Shown here one piece after another: positions 26,331 through 38,000 of a stretch of 64,000 nt of DNA. The position numbers were made by a program, and so were the translations under genes. The first letter of the stretch is position 1; each line of letters starts with the position of its first letter. The notes below the pieces were generated by a model that saw only the letters and a program-made list of their open reading frames with translations, had not been told where the DNA came from and made no database searches. The DNA comes from Opisthocomus hoazin (lineage: Eukaryota > Chordata > Aves > Opisthocomiformes > Opisthocomidae). The stretch spans positions 26,481,979 to 26,545,978 of the forward strand of contig NC_134421.1 in NCBI RefSeq assembly GCF_030867145.1, in the 5' to 3' direction.

Positions 26331-26346
26331 GGGGGGGGGGGGGGGG
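26326..26346 (+). repeat. Poly(G) run (21 G)
   Basis: Uninterrupted G tract preceded by CCCCC and followed by a GA-rich and A-rich stretch. It can form a G-quadruplex and is prone to length error in assembly. Confidence 0.95.
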
Positions 26347-26559
26347 AGAGAAAAGAAAAAAAAAAAGAAGGAGCTCTCAGTGTCTTTTAAATGAAAGACA
26401 TATGCAACGTTGTTGCAGCCTGCAATCCACTTTTATCCCAATAAATGTCCCTCTTTAAAGGCAGCTGGTAAACTCCGGGGGAGCCGAGGGCGTGGAGCAT
26501 CTCATGTGCCCGCAAAAAACCCACAAGAGCTCCCAGCATCAGCAGGGCTTTTCCTAGCG

Positions 26560-26870
26560 GGGCTGTAGGAAGCGGGGGTGCCCGCCCACGCGTGTCCCGC
26601 TGGCGGTGAGGGCCGCCTGGGCGGCGGGGGACTCGCTGCCTCCCGGGGGAGCCCGCCTGGGCCGGCGGCTGCGGGGCGGTGGGAGCTCCGGCCCGGGACG
26701 GGGGCCGGCATTGGGACGGGCCGCCGAGGCCTCGGTGCTCATCCCCCTCCCCGGCCCGCTCCGCTGAGAAAAAAAAGTCCCCTCTTTCTGCATCTGCACC
26801 CCACGGGTGACTCCGCTCGCTTCTCGCCCCGTCGTTGCGCTGCGCTCCCCGGCGAGACGAGCGCCCTGAT
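26560..26870. promoter_or_regulatory. CpG-rich island upstream of ALX1
   Basis: Second GC/CpG block, separated from the previous one by an AT-richer spacer (about 26347-26490). No recognised coding. Confidence 0.6.
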
Positions 26871-26955
26871 TTATACAGGCGCTTGCAAGATCTGGGTGTT
26901 AAGAGAGCGGTGCGAATTATAAATCGACCTTAAAATCCGCCCCTCTTCCCACGGG

Positions 26956-26980
26956 AAATAAATAAATAAATAAATAAATA
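26956..26980 (+). repeat. (AAAT)n microsatellite
   Basis: About six AAAT units, with further imperfect units up to about 27006. Confidence 0.9.
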
Positions 26981-27399
26981 GTCAGGTAAATAATTAAATA
27001 AATAAGTATTTATCAGAGCGGTTCCACATCATTACTAGCTCCGGGGGCCAAATTCTTCTCTCCTTTACCTCTGCGCAACCCATCTGACTTCAAAGGGAAG
27101 GGGAGATGTAACCCAGGGGACAATCGGCGCCACGTATGGCATTCGTTCTCCTTAAAAGCTTGCAAACAGCAAGCCGACTTCAGCGGGCTATAACCATTTA
27201 AAAGGGGTTGGACAGGTCCCGGGGGAGAAGGCGGCAAAGGAGAAAAAAAGGGAGAAAAAAAGTCCTGTGCTGAGGTGAGACAGCTTTGAAAAGCACCTTT
27301 CTTCGGGGAGTGATTCCCCTTCCCAGACAGCCCGGTTATTGAGAGCTGCGTGCAGATGTGCCGCTGTGTTTCCAGCGATGGAGCAGCTCCCAGACCTGC

Positions 27400-27800
27400 T
27401 GTGAGAGGGTGTCGGGTGTGATGGGGAGACGTTTCGCGCCCGGCGGCGGTGCGAAGGGGCTCCCCCCGCAGCGCGTAGCAGCTCCTCGGGGGAAGCCTGT
27501 CCCGGGGGACGAGCCGGGGACGCGGGCACACGGCGGGCGGCTCCCGCGGGGTCTCCGGTGGGGAAGGCGGGCGGACTGCCTCCCCCCCTCCGCCAGCGCG
27601 TTCCCCCTCTTCCCGAGAGCAGAAGTCACAGACCCGAGCGCAGGGGCGAGGATCCCGCGTAAATTGGAAGCGTCTCGCTGCCGAAAATCGAGCGGGTTTG
27701 GGAAAAGGCAGGCGGGAGCCCGGCGCCGGCCCCGCGCGGTGCGGGAAAGCCCGCCCTGAGTGGGGGAGTCGTTCCTGGGTCCGCAGCGGGGGCTGCCGCT
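27400..27800. promoter_or_regulatory. CpG-rich island upstream of ALX1
   Basis: Third GC/CpG block. A 333-codon minus-strand open frame (27013-28014) spans it but is low-complexity, Pro/Arg-rich and matched by open frames in other phases, so I treat it as a composition artefact. Confidence 0.6.
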
Positions 27801-28167
27801 GCTGCCCTGGGAGGCAGTTCCCAGCGGAAATGGTGCTACTACGTGTTGGAGGGATCTCCTCGACAGTTCTCCTCGCATTCTTGCGTTGGTTTAAATGGGG
27901 TGAGAACGGCACCGATGCAGGGGAGCATCTCCCTTCCAAACGCCCTGGAATCCCCATCTCCTCGTCCTCCTTCCCATTTCTAACACCGGGTTTTAACTGT
28001 GGATGTGAGGACACAGAGAAGATACTTCTATTTTTCCACCTATTTTACACCAACACTACTCTTCCCTCCAGAAAAGTTACACCACCAAATATATTTACTG
28101 ACTGAATGGAAATAAATCAGCGCTACCTGAGACTGGGCTAAACGAATTTTGCTGGTATTATTCCCGT

Positions 28168-28171
<4 letters not shown>

Positions 28172-28211
<40 letters not shown>

Positions 28212-28213
28212 AC
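28172..28213. repeat. (AC)n microsatellite
   Basis: About 16 AC units to 28204, a single interruption, then ACACACAC to 28213. Confidence 0.95.
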
Positions 28214-28219
28214 TGCAGT

Positions 28220-28620
28220 TCGAGAAAATGGCAGGGGAAGCCACGAAGGTGAGAGCTGCGGGTTCCCGCGGGGCAACAGCCCCCGCAGTGAGGGGCGGCT
28301 GGGATGGAGGGGGCGAAGGGCTCCCCCGAGGAGGATCGAGAGACCCCGACAGCTGCGGGCGGAAAGAGGGTTCGTGAAACACGCAGAGAACCGGCTGTCT
28401 CGGAAAACAGGTGCTCAGACGGTTCAGTATTTCCATGACCCTTTTTTTCTCTTTGCTGAAGCTTTACCTAGTTGCTCACTTCACGGTCGGACCCGGAGAT
28501 TTTATTGCGTCAGGTCCCTCGCCCGGTCCTGGGAACAAGCGACCCGACCTGCGGAAGCAAGAGAAGGAGTAAGCAGACTCTCCGCAACTCGCTTCACTTC
28601 TCCCTCCCAGCGGAATGTGG
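28220..28620. promoter_or_regulatory. CpG-rich block upstream of ALX1
   Basis: Moderately CpG-rich DNA following a CA microsatellite. No recognised gene. Confidence 0.5.
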
Positions 28621-29079
28621 CAAATTGCAAATTACAGATTCGAAATCGAGGTTGGCTGGGTTATAATTTTCCAGACATCCTGTTTGTGAGAAGAATCATG
28701 TGAAGTATTCCTACTGCCAGCAAAAAAAGTGTGCAATACATCTCAATGAACACTGAAAGAAGTTGGGGTTTGGGTGCTGTTAGACTCCCTATTTTTTTCC
28801 TTTGTAAGTATGTTAAGCATCACCATCCTGATGCCTAAAAGTACAGACTGTGCTGCGGATCTCCGTAGCCAGGCTGCAAAAAGGTCCCGATCCAAGCCCC
28901 TTTTAACGAACTTTCTTCCTAAAAGGCAGGTTTTGTTCACCTAAGAAAACAAACAAAAATCGGTGCTGGAGCAGGTGGGCAGCCTTCAGATATTCCGCTG
29001 GGAGTGGAAGTGTTTAATTGACATTGTGTGACTTTACCAAAAGGCTGGGCTCAGTATTTTCAGAGATAAGTGAAAGCGC

Positions 29080-30500
29080 AGGAGGGTGTCGGCCGCTCTT
29101 CTCCTCGGTAACTCAACGCAGTCCTGCGTGGGCAGGGGACGAGACCGCTGAGCCCCGCTCGTGCCCTAGAAGGGCGCGCAGGGAAAGTGGTGTCTCTGTG
29201 CTCATTACGCCGGGCCCGAGCCTGGAGCCTTTCCCAGCCGGGCTCGAGGTTCGGGCGCTCCAAGGTTTTGCCCACAAACCAGCCAAAACGCAGTGACAGC
29301 AATCATTTCAGGTGCCTGCAGACTGGCGCCTTGACAGCACCTCAGCCGCTCGGGAAGTTTCCCGTGTGACACCTGGACAGATCAAATGAGGATTTCGTCG
29401 CCTCAAGGGCAGGTTCCTTTGGGGGAAGGCGAGAAGCTGGTGAGCGGGAAGGTCCCACCGTCCCTCTCCGCCAGAGCTGGACGAACCTCGAGAGTTCTCT
29501 TCTTGCAACACGTAATGACTCTTCTTAAACCGTCCAGCGTCTCTTTCAACACAGAACGGAAGGAGATAGTATTTAGTGCGTGGGTTTAGACTTAGCCCCG
29601 TAGGAAATCTCAGCAGAGATGCTCTAGAAAACCATTAATCTCTTATCTTGATCTAGTTCAAATTATAATGAATCCTACTTACATGTGTGCTATAAAAACA
29701 AATCCTACAAGAATTTAATCTGTGCTTTATCAGGCTGCTATCGTAGCTCTTTATCAAGTTTAGGAAGGATTTGAAAATCGGGCCGTGGGACTGGCAGCCC
29801 CGAACAGCTGGGCACTATCAGGAAGAAGGGATCTGCTCCCAAAGATGCTTCTCGCGTCCAATTGTTTTTTGCTCCGCGCTTCGCGTACGAGTCGGATCCG
29901 GCTTTCCACTGGGGACCGCAGGAGGCAGAGGCAGAGCCCAGCCTTCCCCTCCCTTCGGCCGGGGGCGGAGGGGGTCCCCGAGGCGGCGCCGGTCCCGGCC
30001 GCCTTCCCCGGGCTGAAGCTCCGGAGGCCGGGTCCGCTCCTGCAAAACCAAATCCTGACCCCCCCCACCCGCTCCGCCGTGCTTCCGACAAGTTGTAGAG
30101 ATACACGCAAGAAACGAGAAGCGCCGTTCTTCACGGCAAAGAAACCGACGCCTGAGGAGAAAACTCGGGACGCGGAGCAGCAGCTCGCTGGGGGTGACGC
30201 GGCGTGCTACGGGTGGGCGCCTTGCCTCTCCCCGGGAGCTCACTGTCAAGGAGCGGGGGCTCCCCCAAAGGAGCTGGTATGGAGTTCAAAGTGTAGAAGC
30301 CTAACTAAATAAAGCTGTTTTGGTTTGGTCTGGTTTTGTTTTGTTTTTTTTCTTTTTTGTTTTTACCAGCCACCCCTTCTCGCCCTCCCACCGCGGACCG
30401 AGCGAGCGCTGACTGCGGGCACCGGGCGCTGCCCCACCTCTGCAAACGAGCAAACCAAAAGCAAAGCCCCCTCCTCTGCCAGCTGAGCGGTCTGCCCTGC
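29080..30500. promoter_or_regulatory. CpG-rich blocks with an AT-rich core
   Basis: Two GC/CpG-rich stretches (about 29080-29510 and 29870-30500) flank an AT-rich interval at about 29520-29760. The arrangement resembles CpG-island shores around a conserved element, but conservation cannot be assessed here. Confidence 0.5.
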
Positions 30501-30837
30501 TGGCAGCTTGATTAATATCGGGACAATGCCGAAAATAAACGGGCTGCATTACCGGAGAGACCCCGAGGCTCTGAACGTACCGAGCGGCCTGGAGAGTGTG
30601 TGGGGGGCTGCCTTGTCATCTCAAGGTGGATTGATTTCTGCTGAGGCTTGAAATATGGCCGACATTCTGGTTTCTAAGCACGAAGCTAAAGGACGGTGTG
30701 AGACAGAAGGGACAGGAGCTAAGAAATAGATCCCTGTTGAAGCTGGAGACACTGACAAACGGATGCATTGAGCTGCTTTGACAGGGGCTGCTGGTTTTCC
30801 AGGCTGGCTCGTTTGAAAGAACCTTTGCCTTTTTTCC

Positions 30838-30858
30838 TTTTTTTTTTTTTTTTTTTTT
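30838..30858 (+). repeat. Poly(T) run
   Basis: About 21 T residues, followed after AA by a further T6. Confidence 0.9.
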
Positions 30859-31369
30859 AATTTTTTCAATGCGATGTGTGCTAGATCCGACTAAAAAATG
30901 TGTAATTCAGCGATGCTGAAAGCCACAGAGCAATTTTATTCCGGTCTTTCAGCTCCCGGCTCTGCACAGTCTCAGCCTTATTTGTCCTTCGCTGAGAGCC
31001 GCTTGTATCTCTCGCAGCGCCAGCGCGCATTAAGGAGCATCTATCCCCGAGCCTTTCGACTCGCTGCCCTTCTTACCAGAAACGGCGAGATGAATACAGA
31101 AAAGGACTTAGTGGTTAACCGATATGCTGCTAATATTTCATCCACGGGCCTCCTTCTCCCCTTTTAAAACTTCAGGTCTTGGAAAAACAACATATTTTAA
31201 GCTTTCCACACAAATATTGATATTGGCAAATAAGTCAGCCCCCAGCCTATGGTTAGAGACAGTCTTCTTTTTGTTTCTACCCCGGGCGATCAAAAATTAA
31301 TCTACTGTATTACAAATTGCTTCGGAGTATTTCACTTTTCCTGACAAACCCCGTGCCTGGCACATGTGA

Positions 31370-32060
31370 CCTGGAGAGAGCTTTTCCCTACCCGGTTTGT
31401 CTGCCGGCTGCTTCTAGAGGCGACCAGGCAGCGGTGGGCGGCGGGGTGGGGGTGGGGGTGGGGGTGGGGGGGGATGGGGGGTGTATGGAAGGACACACGG
31501 CCCAGCGGGAAGCCCCTTACCCTGCGTTTGTGCCGGGGCGAGGGGGCTGTCACCACGCAGCCGGGTGAAGCGGAGGGGCGGTCAGCGCAGAGCCCGAAGG
31601 GCGGGGGGAACCCGGGTCGCCCCCCGGGGCCGCCGGACCCCTCCGCAGCCGGAGCATCCCCCCCCTACCGGGGACCAGCCCTGCCGGGGTCGGGGCTCCG
31701 GGCTTAATCCGGCCAAGCCGCGCATCCCACGGACGCGACTACCTCCCGAGGTAGACTACCTAAAGGCGGGTGAGAACGGCACCCACGCGGCACCCACACG
31801 GCTCGCCCCGCGGTGGTCTCCACAGAGGCCCGCTCCCCGGGACGGGGCGTCCCCCGCTTCCCCCCCGCCGCTGGCTGCTCCCCGCCCCACGCCCGCTTTT
31901 CGAACGTCAAGGGGGCCTTCGTTTCAAGGAGAATTGCCGGACAGCTCTATCAAGTCTCACGAAGGGCAACCCATGAGGCAAATTCGAGTCCCGCCGACGG
32001 TCGACCCGTCTGCTGGCCACCAACCTCCCGCGCGCGGGGATGGCGGCAGGAAACAGGCGA
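31370..32060. promoter_or_regulatory. CpG-rich island, most distal of the chain
   Basis: GC-rich stretch including a GGGGGT minisatellite at its start and dense CG dinucleotides through about 32060. It lies about 7 kb upstream of ALX1. Open frames on both strands are composition-driven. Confidence 0.6.
31442..31480 (+). repeat. GGGGGT hexamer minisatellite
   Basis: About six G-rich units separated by single T or A. It satisfies a G-quadruplex pattern and sits at the start of the distal CpG island. Confidence 0.9.
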
Positions 32061-32285
32061 TGCTGCAGGGACAGCTCGCAGCTGGTGATCGCAGTGTGGC
32101 AGGAAAATGGAGCTTCTTTGATTCTTTTCAACGTTCTCCTTTTCACGGCGTCGCTCCAAGGACAGAAAATTAAGCTGACTCGAAATAGCGGCATTTCTCC
32201 TCTATCAGAATATTTAACTCAGGAGCTCCGGCGACCTCTCCCACAAACTTGTCCCGCGCGGGTACCTCAGGACACCGCTCGGGCA

Positions 32286-32311
32286 CAGCTAATTGGCTCA
32301 GCTAATTGGTG
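32286..32311 (+). repeat. 13 bp tandem duplication, CAGCTAATTGGCT then CAGCTAATTGGTG
   Basis: Two adjacent copies sharing CAGCTAATTGG. Each contains a TAATTG homeodomain-type site and an inverted CCAAT sequence. Confidence 0.85.
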
Positions 32312-34717
32312 GCGCCGATTTGCGTTCAGGCTTGAAATAACGCCTCGCGAAAAAAGCTCTCTGGTTTCTTTGTCTAAGAGCGATTTAACAAACGAATGCG
32401 CTAGGAATAAAGAAAACCCGACCATCAGCTATTAACAAAATTTTTTTTGTCACGTCTTAACTTTGTGAGATGGGAATTGGTTGTTACCAATATAAAATGC
32501 TCTTATCTGCTTATTGTTACAGAGATACTCAGTTGCATAGAAGTAATTTTGCACCTCCCCGGGTACTTGGGCTTCTTTAGTGTTTGATGCAAAAAAATCA
32601 CTACCTATATAAACAGCAATCATTCAACTAAGAAACCAAGAAAAGGTTGCTAACACCAAACAAGTCTATCTATCATTCAAGGGTAGACCAGGAGAGGAAC
32701 AAATGCTAGTTCTCGGCAGCTAGCTATGTGCTAACCTGTTGTGTCAGCATCTATGCCACCAAAATAATGGAGGCAGTCCATCCATGCTTGTGAAGAGCAA
32801 TCTATTCACCCAGCTGCTCTGCAACCAACAGTGTAGTTGATGATGTCATTCATTGCAAGTTCCAGTCCTTGTGAGGATGGCCAGTCTGGGGCAGTTACAC
32901 AATATTTCTACTAAAAATCTATTTGAAAACCCAGTCCCTGTCCATCAGCCATCACAGAACTTCACGAACATCTCTCCAGTAGGGATTTTTGTGCTAACAA
33001 ACCCTCCACACAAATTGGCACCCAGAAAGTGCCTTGAGGGTGGATCCAAGGAGGTGTGGTCAGCTCTTTCCTGTCCATCCTCTACCTTGAAAACCAGGGA
33101 AGCGGTTCTCCACAAGATCCAACAGCTGCGTTAGACTGATCTATGATACTCTTTGCAGGCCACACCTATGTTTCTTTCCCTACTCTATAGGCACATTTTC
33201 CTGCCTCTGTGTGAGAAGAAAGAAGTGTCTGATTCCTACATAACCACAGCTCCAGCCACGACTGGTTGGCATCCCACTTTCACATACATGTATCACGCAG
33301 GCTCTTACAAGTGCTGCAGTAGTTCACTGTGGGCCAAGATTTACGCTCTCTAAGACCTGACGCAATGATGAAATCAGCAGTGACTGTGATTCGTCTGCTT
33401 TCCACAGACTACTAGCCAAAACTCCTATACTGGGCTAATGCTTTTCACAAGTCCTGTAACAACTCAAAATTAGTTAATTTGATTTTCACTTATGACTGTA
33501 AAAAGAAATAAGCAAAGCAACAAAGTTTGCTGCTTTACGTTGAATATTTTTTCAGCTAGTAGAGCTGAGCTCAAACATCTTGGTTCTCAGATGTGATATC
33601 AGTCTACTCAATCATCTACAACATGGCTGAGTTCCTTTCCCGCCTTTTTGGGGCGATGCAGTAACAGCTACTTTTCATATGTGGTTTTCTCATTAAAGAA
33701 AAGCATATTAAGATATCGCAGTATCCCAGAATATTTGCCTGGCTTCCATTAATGCTAACAGGAGTAACTTCAGTGTGTATCAGGGAAAGACTGTACCTCC
33801 ATAAATATACATTGCCATTATCATGATGACTAAAATCAAAAGGACATTGATCCAGAATATTCCTCATAGTGGAACAGTGGTAGTGGGAGACCAAGTGGCC
33901 ATTTTGCACCCGTGTGTCTAAGGCCAGATTTGGGTGCTGCTTGTGGCATGTTTCTGAAAAATGTAAACATTATGTGCAGCGGACAGTCCTTTAATGAACA
34001 CACATTTGAATAATAGGATTATTAATAATTAATTATAAAGATTATATAAGTCAAAATGTGACACCAACTTACCCTGCACCAAAAGCAATGTCTATCCTAT
34101 AGATAGAGTGGCTCCCTGCTACTTACAGATCTGTTAAAACAATAAAGCTTTTTAAGAAATAATCTTCTGAGTCAGCATGGTTACTGTTTGAGGGTGTCTT
34201 AACATGTAAGTAGGAAAATCTGCCTGTTATTTGTCGAGAAGCAGTTCCTCACAGTGCTTTGCCATTCAGGTGTGGGTTATCTGAGTACCATTAACACCTT
34301 CTTCTCATTCAGAATATGCATTCTGGGGAGCATTTTTTCTGTTGCAGCAGGTAAAGATGCTCCTAAAGCTGCCGTTCAAATGATGGAGGGTTTAAAGAAC
34401 TACTAAGCAGATGTTCAGGTAAGTTGCACAGGAAAAGACCCTCCAGAGATCCATTCAGGAGAGCCTGCAGAAAGCTTTTAAATTCCATTCGGCAAAAGAC
34501 ACCCATCAAAGGATCAATGCATAAATGCATCTCAGTTGTTTCATTCTTAATTTTGAATGAATGCTTTTCCACGTTTCAGACTTCATACATCCAAGGAATT
34601 TTTTTTAAACAGCTTATTCACATGAAGTCCCTCTTCCTTCGTGGTAAAGGATCTACAGGGAAACGAAAAAAGTGCCGAGGAGATGACGCTAGTGAGCTGT
34701 GAAGAGGTCTGGAACAC

Positions 34718-35080
34718 CACAGAATCACAGAATCAGAGAATGCTAGGGGTTGGAAGAGACCTCTGTGGGTCATCTAGTCCAACCCTCCTGTCAAAGCAGG
34801 GTCACCTACAATAGGCTGTAGAGGACCTTGTCCAGGTGGGTCTTGAATATCTCCAGAGAAGGAGACTCCACAACCTCCCTGGGCAGCCTGTTCCAGTGCT
34901 CCACCACCCTCAGAGGGAAGAAGTTCTTCCTCATGTTCAGATGGAACTTCCTGTGCTTCAGTTTGTGCCCATTGCCCCTTGTCCTGTCGCTGGGCACTAC
35001 TGAAAAGAGCTTGGCCCCATCCTCCTGACACCCACCCTTCAGATATTTGTAAGTATATATTAGGTCCCCTCGCAGCCTTG
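34718..35080 (-). mobile_element. CR1 LINE, 5'-truncated copy
   Basis: The minus strand ends with three copies of the CR1 3' octamer (ATTCTGTG type, seen on the plus strand as CACAGAAT twice then CAGAGAAT at 34718-34741). Upstream is the end of the reverse-transcriptase ORF, with residues such as [15 protein letters not shown] followed by a stop. The match fades near 35080 after CCTCGCAGCC. It is the best preserved CR1 in the window and not capable of movement. Confidence 0.9.
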
Positions 35081-38000
35081 GGGGATTTGTGGTGCAGGTC
35101 TTGCTGGGCCATCACTGTGACTCGCAGCCGCTCTGACATCAGAACAGATTTCCAGAGAAACTTACTTGTACAAATGCGTTCTTGTCCTAAATGGGAAATG
35201 ATGTTTTGGGGGTTAGAGGTGGAGAGGAGAAAGAAAAGAAGGAAAAAATAAAAAAAAAAAGATAAAGAAAGCAAAAAAAGAGAGGAGGAAAAGAAAACCT
35301 GAGAGAGACACAAAGAAAGCATGAAACAGCTTTCTGCTGCCCAGAATAGGGCTTGAAAACTTAATGTTTTAAATATGTCAGCAAGTGTAGCATTCGTGTT
35401 ACCTCTGACCTTGCACACTGCAAGGTGTGACTACGGGCAGCAGGCATTTGCCCAGATTTAGGGTTGCTTCACCTTATTCCTGAAAGCAATAAAGGTCTTC
35501 CTGATAACTTGAACAGAAGTTGCACCTTGCACGTTTATCCATGTTAGACCAGACACACTGTACTTTCAACACTGCAATCCTTAAAAAATGTGTTGGATAC
35601 TGTAATAAAACATCACACTATTACACGTCGCAATGTTATGTAACGAAAACAGCAACTTCTTTTGCATACTTGATAACCTAATTTCTATTGGGTATGCTAC
35701 TTAACCTATGCATGGCAATATCAACTTACGAAATAGCAGACTAAGCATATTACAAACCTGAAATGGCATGTCAGCAAATATTGTTACTTCCATTTGTAAT
35801 TTATTGTTAAGCTGTATGTTAAAAAACTACTATTTTCTCTTTGCAAAATAAAATGCCTTTGAAAATGTTGTGAAAACATTTTATTTAGGCTTGGAGGTAT
35901 TTGCCATTCAGAAACACCTGGAAAGCAAATGAGATCAGGTATGCTGACTTTTATACAGCAGTTCCTTTTGAGATATAGCTATAGATAGATATAGCAAGAA
36001 CTATGAAATCTGAAATACAAATATTGCTTATTTACACCTATGGTGATGTGCAGTGCATTATGGACACTCTCAACAAATACAAGGAACCAACTCCAAGAAG
36101 CGTTAAACTGCGAACTGCCTGATTTTGCATTTTGATCTCCAGTTAACACCCATAACGGTAGTGCATCTATTTACTGACCACACTGCCACATATAATGGCA
36201 GATGTTTTGCACTAACAAAGTTTTCCCTTACAAAACTTATATCCTTGATGATACAACTGAAATCTGGGAAGCTCCAGTCTTTGGGGGTGACATTTAAAAC
36301 TCATTATACAACAGATTTGGAAATTCAGTTTAACACTCACTACATGCATTTGGAAACTAACGAGATAACATAAGCATCTAATGAGATTTCATACCCTGCT
36401 GACAACCATAGCATTTTTAGTCAGGCTGAGCAACCTTCACTGATCGTCATACCTCAGAAAGGTAAAGAAGTCTTTTCTGAAATAGGCTGCACTGACTTTT
36501 CAAAAGTAAAATGATAATAAAACCAGCACGCTGATTCAACCGAACAAGGTTATTTACGGGAGGTTTTCCGTGAGATCAGCCATTTTATAATCTGAAAATG
36601 AATGCGAGTGTTCATAAAAATGGAGACAACTGCTTTCATTCCATAGTCACACGTGTATGTTAGCATAAAAATCACCTCACAAAATCATGTCATATGTAAT
36701 CTGAGTACACTTTAAAAACAGCCACAACATAAAAATTTATGTTCTTTACTGACTGAAGTTCGAAGCCCCGTTACCCTCCCCACCTCTCTCTCAGTCTGTA
36801 GGGGGTTGTGGCTTCACAATATTGGACAAAAACAGACGAGGAAACACCAAAGACAGACTTCTCTAGATCCAGTTAGCAACTTCTACCCTCGAAGAGGAAA
36901 ACATTAAAATAATGTTAGGCTTTGAAATCAAGGAACATTTTCTGTCCTATTGATGGAGGAAGCATTCTCTAGGAGTAATGAGTTAGATATCCATGCATAG
37001 TTGAAATAGTATTTCTTCTCTTTCTCTAGATCTCCTTGCGCATGATCTGAAGGAGATTGGCTAAATGAACGAATAAAGTTGGGTTAACAGTGTCGTGTTG
37101 AGGTAATGTGACATTACCCCAGGTCAAGATAAGAACTTAGTAAGTTAACTTTTTTCTTTAATCCTCTAGGAAAGTGTTAGAAGTCCTTGAAAGTATAAAA
37201 CTATCACAGGTTGCTTTATAATATTATGACCATAATTTAGGATGAAAGCTCTAGAAGACTTACTAAAAAAGGCAAGTGCCTCCCCACCATTTGTAGGTTG
37301 CCACAAATTTTTGGTGCTTCAGTAAAATACTCTAAACAGACTTCTTTACGAATGACATTGCTGGCTGTTATAGCACACAACACAGTTTGCAAGCATGTAT
37401 TTTATTTGTGAGTAAATAAGAATTCAGTGTTTTGATACGTGACATACACCACATGAGTGTGAATCATTATTACATTTGCACATCTCAACCAGTTCTTATA
37501 AGCAAGCCTAAACTTCTTCACTGTACAACAGTCCTTGTAGGGTTAATCAGTTCTGCATTCCACACCACACGAACATACAAGCAATTGAAAACACAAACTA
37601 TGATAACATACTGACAGGTATAAAATACTTTGACCAAAAAAGAGAAAACCCAAACCACTGTAACCATGTATAATAAAATAAGTCAAATGTAATTAACTGA
37701 AACTGTTTACATTGGTAATAAATGAGAATCCAAAAACTGATATTCACAGGCTTACAAGAAACAGCTCTCTATATGCTCTCCATAGTTGATGAAATCAACT
37801 AGTTAAATTATCTCCAATATTCAGCTAATATTTTTAAGCTTTTGCCTTTTTTTTCCTGCTCCCCATCCTCCGCTGAGCTGCACTGGATGGTCTCGAAATG
37901 ATATCCGTTCTTTATGAGATGAACCCAAACTTGATTTTTCTGGAGTAGATATATTCTTTTCTAAACAATAAACAGACATGTGAAATTAAAAACCAACCAA

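Noticed and set aside
27013-28014. 333-codon minus-strand open frame
   Set aside because: Spans a CpG island, low complexity, mirrored by open frames in other phases; no family recognised. It could be transcribed but there is no coding evidence.
31481-32173. 230-codon plus-strand open frame
   Set aside because: Arg/Pro-rich translation of CpG-island DNA with overlapping alternatives.
34774-35418. 214-codon minus-strand open frame
   Set aside because: Its 3' part is CR1 reverse-transcriptase remnant out of frame and its 5' part is A-rich flanking sequence; not a host gene.
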